DNA from: G965216905 sp965216905
GTDB taxonomy: Bacteria; Actinomycetota; Acidimicrobiia; Spongiisociales; ZC4RG35
DNA: 64,000 nucleotides
Direction: 5' to 3'
Assembly: GCA_965216905.1 (NCBI GenBank)
Contig: OZ244213.1
Span: 496,001-560,000, forward strand
In this document: positions 59,780 through 64,000 of the stretch, in pieces
Layout: the number at the start of each line of letters is the position of its first letter
Numbering within the stretch: position 1 is the first letter of the stretch
Translations under genes and position numbers: made by a program
The notes under the pieces: generated by a model
The model's database searches: none
What the model was told of the DNA's origin: nothing
Seen by the model: the letters and a program-made list of their open reading frames with translations, nothing else

Positions 59780-60220
59780 TCACGATCTGCCCTCGAGGAG
59801 CGCTCGCAGCCGGCGATAGTCCCGACTCACGCTCGCTCGGACGAGCCGGCGCAGCAGTGGGGCCGCCCACCGGAACCCTCTGCCAGGATCACCGCGAATC
59901 ACGGCGACCACTCGACTCCGTCCGCTGCCTTCGGCCTCGACTCGGCGGGTGATGTCGAGCGGCATGGTGCCGGATGTCGAACGGATCCGGACGAGCCGGC
60001 CTTGCTCGAACTCGACCACGGCGAACGACGACACGATGGCACGGCCCAGAAACCGGGCCTCCTGGTCGTAGGTGGAGCCGACTCCGTGAGGAGGTTTGGA
60101 CGTCCACACACACCGTCGCATGCCCCGCTGCCAGCGCGGATTGTTCGACATGTCGGCCAGGTAGACGAACACCTCGGCCGCCGGTCGTCGCAGCACGATC
60201 TCGACCGTGACCTCGATCAC
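59780..60220 (-). CDS. SRPBCC-family protein
   Basis: 146 residues, helix-grip fold: VIEVTVEIVLRRPAAEVFVYLADMS, then PPHGVGSTYDQEARFLG and VRIRSTSGTMPLDITRRVEAE. Such proteins bind hydrophobic ligands or lipids; substrate unknown. The GTG start overlaps the stop of the TetR gene (GTGA, 60217-60220), so it is the coupled second gene of a TetR-led operon and may bind the same compound the regulator senses. Confidence 0.8.
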   Translation of the reverse strand: MIEVTVEIVLRRPAAEVFVYLADMSNNPRWQRGMRRCVWTSKPPHGVGSTYDQEARFLGRAIVSSFAVVEFEQGRLVRIRSTSGTMPLDITRRVEAEGSGRSRVVAVIRGDPGRGFRWAAPLLRRLVRASVSRDYRRLRALLEGRS

Positions 60221-60846
60221 GCGCCATCCTCGTCCTGCGCCGGTGTCGCCAACACTCCCACCGCGGCGTCGACGAGGCGAGCCAGCAAGCGGTGGCGGTC
60301 GCGCCGGATCGCGCCATCGGTCGAGGCGAGGACCGCTCCGAGCATCCCGAACACACCCCACCTGACCCGCCACGCCAAGACGGGACCGGGAACGTGAGGA
60401 ACCATCCGGGCGAGACGCGGAAAGAAGCGGGCCGCCACCGGCTCGAAACGCTGCTCGACCAAACGCGTGACGAATCGCTCGGGGTGGAGGTAGATGGCGC
60501 CGAGTAGCCGGGCATTGCCGGAGCCCCGAGACTCCATCGACATCGCCACTTCGACATCTGGCCCGATGAGCACCCGGCAGAGGTCGGGAAGCGAGAAGTC
60601 CTCCGCTTCCAGCGACGCGAGCCCCCGGAGGCGCCGTTCGTTCAGCGGGACCAGCACCCGGTCGAGCACTGCGGCCGCCAGGTCCTCCCGGGAGCCGAAG
60701 TGGTAGTGGATCGCCCCAGGATCGGTTCCGGCCTCCCGCATGATCGCTCTCAGCGAGGCCGCGTTGATGCCATCCGCGGCGAACCGATGCTCCGCAGCAT
60801 CGACGAGCGCCTGCGCCGCCGGCGAGCCGGATACAGATTCAGTCAT
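60217..60846 (-). CDS. TetR-family regulator
   Basis: 209 residues. The N-terminal HTH is typical: ALVDAAEHRFAADGINAASL, then IMREAGTDPGAIHYHFGSRE. The C-terminal domain (VLAWRVRWGVFGMLGAVLAS) is of the AcrR/TetR_C group. The leaderless ATG at 60846 sits inside a perfect 24-bp palindrome that also covers the -10 (TAGATT), so strong autorepression is expected. Coupled to the SRPBCC gene. It diverges from the gene at 60972, which it may also control. Confidence 0.88.
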   Translation of the reverse strand: MTESVSGSPAAQALVDAAEHRFAADGINAASLRAIMREAGTDPGAIHYHFGSREDLAAAVLDRVLVPLNERRLRGLASLEAEDFSLPDLCRVLIGPDVEVAMSMESRGSGNARLLGAIYLHPERFVTRLVEQRFEPVAARFFPRLARMVPHVPGPVLAWRVRWGVFGMLGAVLASTDGAIRRDRHRLLARLVDAAVGVLATPAQDEDGA

Positions 60847-60859
60847 ATGACTGAATCTA
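60835..60859. promoter_or_regulatory. Perfect 24-bp palindrome over the tetR start and -10
   Basis: The palindrome (60835-60858) is centred on CATATG; its core is TTCAGTCATATGACTGAA, and the arms extend three more paired bases on each side. The minus-strand -10 TAGATT (60854-60859) and the ATG (60846) both lie within or at the edge of it, 7 nt apart. Confidence 0.8.
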
Positions 60860-60971
60860 CTACATGGCCGACCGAGGATGAGAAGTTCGGCGGGGAGGTT
60901 GGGTCTGACGCCCCTGGTGCGGACCCCTTCCGGTAACCCACGATGTCTCCACAGCGACCCGAAAGCCCCTG

Positions 60972-61526
60972 GTGGACCGCCACGTTTACACCCACGAGAC
61001 CGTGCAGCACCCATACGCTCGGGTTCGTCGGCTGTTGGAGGACCACCCGGCCGCGCTCTTCCACACGGAGGCACCCGTCGGCGAGACCACGGTGGAAACG
61101 ACTCTCAGCTCGCACGTCCTGTCTACGGACGTGGTTCGGCGCATCGACGTCCGGATCGGCGTGTTTCGCGACGCGGGCCACGGCGTGTGCTATCGCCATG
61201 TCTCCTGGCGCTCCAGCGATCTGCCGCAGCTGTATCCCCGCATGATCGGGGAGATCGAGGCCACCGAACTGGGCGACGATCGAGTCCAGATCTCGTTCAT
61301 CGGCCGCTACCGCCCCCCGTTGCAGCCGCTGGGCGGGGTCGGCGACGTCCTCGGATTGCATCACGTCGCCGAGGAAGCGGTGGGCAATCTGCTCCTCCAC
61401 GTGGTCGGCAACATCGAACAGCTCTGTGAGGAGCCGGCCGAACGAGCCGATCTGCCCATGGTTCGAGTGCCGGCATCTTCGGGCGGCGGCGCACTCCAGA
61501 CCCGCATCGCCCGCGCTCCTCGATAG
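60972..61526 (+). CDS. Hypothetical protein, possible SRPBCC-like fold
   Basis: 184 residues. GTG start at 60972, no Shine-Dalgarno. Opens MDRHVYTHETVQHPYARVRR and has alternating beta strands (RRIDVRIGVFRDAGHGVCYR; DRVQISFIGRYRPPLQPLG) with a C-terminal helix (EEAVGNLLLHVVGNIEQL), which together suggest a helix-grip fold. Family not recognised. Divergent from TetR/SRPBCC, 125 bp apart. Confidence 0.6.
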   Translation: MDRHVYTHETVQHPYARVRRLLEDHPAALFHTEAPVGETTVETTLSSHVLSTDVVRRIDVRIGVFRDAGHGVCYRHVSWRSSDLPQLYPRMIGEIEATELGDDRVQISFIGRYRPPLQPLGGVGDVLGLHHVAEEAVGNLLLHVVGNIEQLCEEPAERADLPMVRVPASSGGGALQTRIARAPR

Positions 61527-61658
61527 ATCTCCTTCCCCCTCAGCCGGTGCAGCCGCTCGGACGCGGCTACCGTTCTTGATCTTGCGAGCCGGCGACGTGG
61601 CCGTGCGGGTCGGTTCGCGTCATGTATCGCTCAGCAGGCTCCTCGGGAGGGGACGACG

Positions 61659-63113
61659 ATGAACCGAGCACTCCCACTCCTCATCCAAGGGGGCATGGGT
61701 GTCGGGGTTTCCAACTGGCAGCTGGCCCACGCCGTTTCCAGCGCCGGGCAACTCGGCGTCGTCTCCGGCACCGCGGTCGACACCGTTTTCGTCCGCCGAC
61801 TGCAGATGGGCGATCTGGGTGGGCATGTGCGCCGCGCGCTGGAAGCGTTCCCGTTCCCGGCGATCGCCGAGCAGATCCTCGAGAAGTACTTCATCGAAGG
61901 CGGCAAGCAGACCAATGTTCGCTTCAAACCGAAACCGATGCCCAACATCCGGGAATCGGGCTGGTTTCGCCACCTGGTGGTAGCAGCCAACTTCGTCGAA
62001 GTCTTCCTCGCCAAGGAAGGCCACCGGAACGGAGTCGGAATCAACCTGCTCGAGAAGGTCCAGGCGCCGAACCTCGCCTCGCTGTATGGCGCCATGCTCG
62101 CCGGTGTCGACTGGGTGCTCATGGGCGCCGGCATCCCCAAAGCCATCCCGGGCGTCCTCGATCGGTTCGCCGATGGACTCCGCGCAGAACTCCGTCTCGA
62201 TGTCAAGAGCTCGGATCGAAGCAAGCAGTGGATGGCCGCCTTCGACCCGAAAGAGTATGCCGACGGTGATCCACCCGAGGTACTTCGCCCCAAGTTCCTC
62301 CCCATCATCTCCTCTCATGTGCTGGCGACCGCGTTGTCCCGGGACAGCACCGGGGTCGACGGATTCGTGGTGGAGGCTCCCACCGCCGGAGGGCACAACG
62401 CTCCCCCGAGAGGCAAGCTGCAGCTGAGCGACGATGGCGAGCCGATCTACGGCGAACGCGACATCCCCGATTTCGAGGCGATCAACCACCTGGGCCTTCC
62501 GTTCTGGTTGGCCGGATCCCGGGCCGAGCCCGAAGCCATCGTCGAGGCGCTCGACATGGGAGCGGCCGGGGTCCAGGTCGGAACCGCATTTGCATTCTGC
62601 GACGAATCCGGGTTCAGCCCCGAAGTGAAGAGCCGGGTGATCGAACTGAGCAAAGCGGGCGAGGTGGAGATCTTCACCGACCCGATCGCCTCACCGACCG
62701 GCTTTCCCTTCAAGGTGGCCCAGATCGAGGGAACCCTCGCCGAGGACACCGCCTACCAGCGGCGTGAACGAGTGTGCGATCTCGGCTACCTGCGGACCGC
62801 CTACGACGATGGCGACGGGAAGCTCCGGTGGCGCTGCCCCGCCGAACCGGTCGAAGATTATCTCGCCAAGGGCGGCAAGTTGGAGGAAACGGTTGGGCGG
62901 AAGTGCCTCTGCAACGCGCTGACCTCGGCAATCGGTCTCGGCCAGATCCAGGTTTCAGGGGACGAGGAACAGATCCTGGTCACCAGCGGAGACGACATCA
63001 GCCGGGTGGCTCGATTCGTTCCCGAGGGTGAGGATCGATACACCGCCAAGGACGTGATCGAGTACCTCCTCCGCGACGTTCCAAGCGCACAACGACCTGC
63101 GAGAGGGAACTAG
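61659..63113 (+). CDS. Nitronate monooxygenase (2-nitropropane dioxygenase-like)
   Basis: 484 residues. FMN-dependent TIM barrel: LLIQGGMGVGVSNWQLAHAV at the start, LASLYGAMLAGVDWVLMGAG, the substrate region VVEAPTAGGHNAPPRG and the phosphate-binding EALDMGAAGVQVGTAFAF. The C-terminal 100 residues contain a cysteine-rich segment (RRERVCDLGYLRTAY, LRWRCPAEP, GRKCLCNAL) that may be a metal-binding addition. It oxidises alkyl nitronates or related substrates. GGGAGGGG precedes the ATG. The last 4 bp overlap the converging CBS gene. Confidence 0.85.
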   Translation: MNRALPLLIQGGMGVGVSNWQLAHAVSSAGQLGVVSGTAVDTVFVRRLQMGDLGGHVRRALEAFPFPAIAEQILEKYFIEGGKQTNVRFKPKPMPNIRESGWFRHLVVAANFVEVFLAKEGHRNGVGINLLEKVQAPNLASLYGAMLAGVDWVLMGAGIPKAIPGVLDRFADGLRAELRLDVKSSDRSKQWMAAFDPKEYADGDPPEVLRPKFLPIISSHVLATALSRDSTGVDGFVVEAPTAGGHNAPPRGKLQLSDDGEPIYGERDIPDFEAINHLGLPFWLAGSRAEPEAIVEALDMGAAGVQVGTAFAFCDESGFSPEVKSRVIELSKAGEVEIFTDPIASPTGFPFKVAQIEGTLAEDTAYQRRERVCDLGYLRTAYDDGDGKLRWRCPAEPVEDYLAKGGKLEETVGRKCLCNALTSAIGLGQIQVSGDEEQILVTSGDDISRVARFVPEGEDRYTAKDVIEYLLRDVPSAQRPARGN

Positions 63114-63967
63114 GCCAGCGAGGCGAGACTCGTTTCGATGTACGCGGCGATGTCGCGCACCGAAGTGACCCCCACCGGGCGCCCCGACTCCCCGACGAGT
63201 GGTATGTGCGAGAACCGGTTCTCGATTATCTCGCCGATCGCCGAGGAGATCGGCGATCTCGAGGACAACACGACCGGGTCCGGAGTCATGTGGTCGGAGA
63301 CCACCACCGTGTCGAGTTCGCCGACGTCGCATCCCACCTTCGTGAGGAGATCGAACTCGGTGATGGTGCCCACCAGGCTCCCCCGCTCATCGGTCACCAG
63401 CAGCGAGCCGATGGCTCGATTCCGCATGTGATGGACGGCTGTCTCGATCGTATCGGAGGCGAGAACCGTCACAGGCGAGCTCGTGTTGAGCCCGGTGAAG
63501 TCGATGAAATCGAGCCCGTGCTGGACCCCGGGTCCTTCGGTTCCGGAGCCTTCGAGCCGGGCCGCGATCAGCTTCCCGATGAGTGAGATCAACGTATAGA
63601 AGGACAGGTTGCCGATCAGGCGGCCATCGTCATCCACCACCGGGACGCTGCGCACCCACCAGTCGTTCATGATTCCGAGACCCTCCGCCGCCGTTTGATC
63701 TGCCCTCATCGTCTTCACCGCGTTGGTCATGACCTCGGTGATCGGGCGGTCCCACACACTGCGCCGACCGATGACACGCATCAGGAAGTCCCGCTGGGTG
63801 AAGATGCCGGCCAGCCGGTCGTCCTCCATCACGCAGGCGCACGTGAGTCCGGCGTCGGCGAGGGCCGCGACGGTTGCGGCGATCGTGGAGTCGGACCCCA
63901 CCTCCACGTAGCGAGTGAGATCGAGCGTCGCCACCGGGGTGGCCTGGAGGGCTTCGGCGATGTTCAC
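63110..63967 (-). CDS. Four-CBS-domain protein
   Basis: 285 residues with two CBS pairs (about 15-130 and 160-285). Typical motif pieces: CVMEDDRLAGIFTQRDFL, VPVVDDDGRLIGNLSFYTL, LLVTDERGSLVGTITEFDLL, IPLVGESGRPVGVTSVRDIA. CBS pairs bind adenine nucleotides and act as energy sensors. No attached catalytic domain, so a regulatory partner is likely. The GTG at 63967 is chosen because AGAGAGG is 6 nt upstream; an in-frame TTG at 63973 is too close to that site. Confidence 0.85.
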   Translation of the reverse strand: MNIAEALQATPVATLDLTRYVEVGSDSTIAATVAALADAGLTCACVMEDDRLAGIFTQRDFLMRVIGRRSVWDRPITEVMTNAVKTMRADQTAAEGLGIMNDWWVRSVPVVDDDGRLIGNLSFYTLISLIGKLIAARLEGSGTEGPGVQHGLDFIDFTGLNTSSPVTVLASDTIETAVHHMRNRAIGSLLVTDERGSLVGTITEFDLLTKVGCDVGELDTVVVSDHMTPDPVVLSSRSPISSAIGEIIENRFSHIPLVGESGRPVGVTSVRDIAAYIETSLASLA

Positions 63968-64000
63968 GAACAACCTCTCTGGTGGTGTGGGACCGAAGAT

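Overview
The window is high-GC DNA, roughly two thirds G+C by eye, from a free-living actinobacterium. The best guess is the class Acidimicrobiia or a close relative. Supporting signs are a DivIVA/Scy-type polar coiled-coil protein, an RskA-type anti-sigma factor, a SigF-type partner-switching module, a class-F-like sortase, an Rv2466c-like mycothiol-dependent reductase, a DUF2277 protein and many leaderless genes (TANNNT followed by 6-8 nt and then the start codon). I see no rRNA, tRNA, CRISPR array, insertion sequence or prophage. It reads as ordinary chromosome with one large metabolic island.

Layout. 1-9.6 kb: 3' part of a degenerate kinase-like membrane protein, a GSA-type aminotransferase, a 1250-residue coiled-coil protein, an EamA plus AI-2E-type transporter pair, and a double-GNAT protein. 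9.6-16.2 kb: ECF sigma/anti-sigma pair facing a secreted DUF4397 protein and a sortase, then TfoX-like and M14 carboxypeptidase genes. 16.3-20.1 kb: GNAT, a family-A exonuclease/polymerase and lactate dehydrogenase. 20.1-23.8 kb: a three-gene xanthine-dehydrogenase-family operon. 23.9-32.4 kb: housekeeping and small genes, including phosphoglucomutase, ArsC-type reductase, mannose-6-phosphate isomerase and a DsbA-like reductase. 32.5-35.4 kb: a complete divergent partner-switching stress module (sigma factor with an unknown 112-aa partner; STAS antagonist, kinase and phosphatase).

37.5-53.5 kb is the metabolic island. A seven-gene leftward operon with start/stop overlaps at nearly every junction encodes an N-carbamoyl-D-amino-acid hydrolase-like enzyme, a 'selenium-dependent xanthine dehydrogenase'-type hydroxylase, an SsnA-like amidohydrolase lacking its N-terminus, a half-length YgfK-like flavin/Fe-S protein, a guanine-deaminase-like protein, a fused FAD/2Fe-2S subunit and a second molybdenum subunit. 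A BMP lipoprotein lies upstream. A divergent operon encodes a beta-ureidopropionase-like amidase, a thiamine-binding-like small protein, a DauR/YheO-type HTH protein and two fold-type-II PLP enzymes. An 11/12 identical T-rich box lies at both promoters, suggesting one regulon. The content recalls the E. coli ygeX-ygfK-ssnA-ygfM-xdhD purine/heterocycle locus, with a different downstream half.

53.5-64 kb: stress proteins (two USPs), NAD(P)H-hydrate epimerase, a gamma-family PLP lyase with an Lrp regulator, TetR/SRPBCC, nitronate monooxygenase and a CBS protein. The strongest single observation is at 55913-56893. An AhpD/CMD-family gene is interrupted by one in-frame TGA exactly where the second cysteine of CxxCxxxH belongs, and a bacterial-SECIS-like hairpin follows. 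I read it as a selenoprotein (CxxU). With the selenium-type hydroxylase cluster, this suggests an organism that uses selenium.
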